Origin: Acanthaster planci
Lineage: Eukaryota; Echinodermata; Asteroidea; Valvatida; Acanthasteridae
Assembly: GCF_001949145.1 (NCBI RefSeq)
Contig: NW_019091476.1
Span: forward strand, 234,267-282,009
Direction: 5' to 3'
Length of the DNA: 47,743 nt
The notes under the pieces were generated by a model that saw only the letters and a program-made list of their open reading frames with translations, ran no database searches and was not told where the DNA came from. The translations under genes were made by a program, and so were the position numbers. Positions 47,288 through 47,743 of the stretch are shown in pieces (position 1 is the stretch's first letter; every line of letters starts with the position of its first letter).

Positions 47288-47743
47288 GCCGCTTCCCCGG
47301 TTTACACGCACCTCCACGAAGTTTTGTATAGACCCATTTTACTGTGCAAAAGTTCTAACGAAAAGGCAGACCCTGCCCCTGTTTGTAAGGAACAATCACC
47401 TGTGACTCGTAATGAAAAACATACATTCAAGCCTACAGGCCTGTTCAGTGTCCCCGACTGCAGAAATTGTGGCCACCACTTTCAGTCATTGACAGGCAAG
47501 GAAGAGCTGGAACAAAGAAGCGATAGCCCTAGAACTTCCACAAGTGACTCCGACTCGACGATAGCCGCCGCACAGGACAAGTCGACCGTAGGGAACAGCC
47601 ACAATGCTGTGCCGTCTACAATTGTGTTTGTGAAGTCATCATGTTGGCGTGAACAATGGTGTCTATTGAGGACATAGATCGCCCCTTTCATGGGCCGCGC
47701 AACTATATTACACGACGGCACAATGGCTCCCGTATAGATATCG
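47288..47743. other. Upstream of the MCT-like gene, presumed 5' UTR/promoter
   Basis: Overlapping open frames exist on both strands, but none shows a domain. The window ends here, so an upstream non-coding exon cannot be excluded. Confidence 0.4.

Noticed and set aside
1-47743. CRISPR arrays, operons or other prokaryotic systems
   Set aside because: No regularly spaced direct repeats. All genes are spliced animal genes.

Overview
This is eukaryotic nuclear DNA. The genes are interrupted by GT-AG introns, the intergenic DNA is AT-rich and full of CATGTA words, and there are many short inverted-repeat elements. Every recognisable protein is animal-like. Protein similarity and genome style suggest a marine invertebrate deuterostome, most likely an echinoderm and possibly a sea star. 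That placement is inference: no species marker is visible.

Layout from left to right. (1) The 3' end of a ribosomal protein L9 gene (+, 691-2008; upstream exons lie outside the window). (2) YIPF6, a Golgi/ER Yip1-family membrane protein (-, seven coding exons, 14709 down to 3784), tail-to-tail with RPL9. (3) An intronless secreted C-type lectin-like + PAN/apple protein (+, 6485-7174), nested antisense inside the 4.2 kb intron 5 of YIPF6. (4) A five-exon MAPEG enzyme of the MGST2 / leukotriene C4 synthase / FLAP type (+, 15644-20175), head-to-head with YIPF6 across about 0.93 kb. (5) A complete 16-exon MTMR2 (myotubularin-related phosphatase, 648 aa; -, 40484 down to 23685), tail-to-tail with the MAPEG gene. 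A candidate alternative first exon lies at 33257-33400. (6) A four-exon SLC16/monocarboxylate-transporter-like gene (-, 47287 down to 42290) with a degenerate N-terminal signature. I reconstructed exon boundaries by hand; all use GT...AG and keep reading phase through each gene.

The rest is introns, UTRs and non-coding repeats. These include at least three TTAA-flanked piggyBac-like miniature elements in successive YIPF6 introns, one holding a 179-base assembly gap. There is a perfect 58-bp-arm palindrome flanked by 15-bp direct repeats, a 245-bp foldback in a MAPEG intron, a pair of related hairpins between MAPEG and MTMR2, and a long-terminal-inverted-repeat element of about 1.8 kb in MTMR2 intron 1.

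The genes do not form a pathway. YIPF6 and MTMR2 both act in membrane traffic or phosphoinositide turnover, the MAPEG enzyme in glutathione/eicosanoid chemistry, MCT in solute transport, and the lectin-like protein is probably secreted. No tRNA, rRNA, CRISPR array or prokaryotic system was seen.
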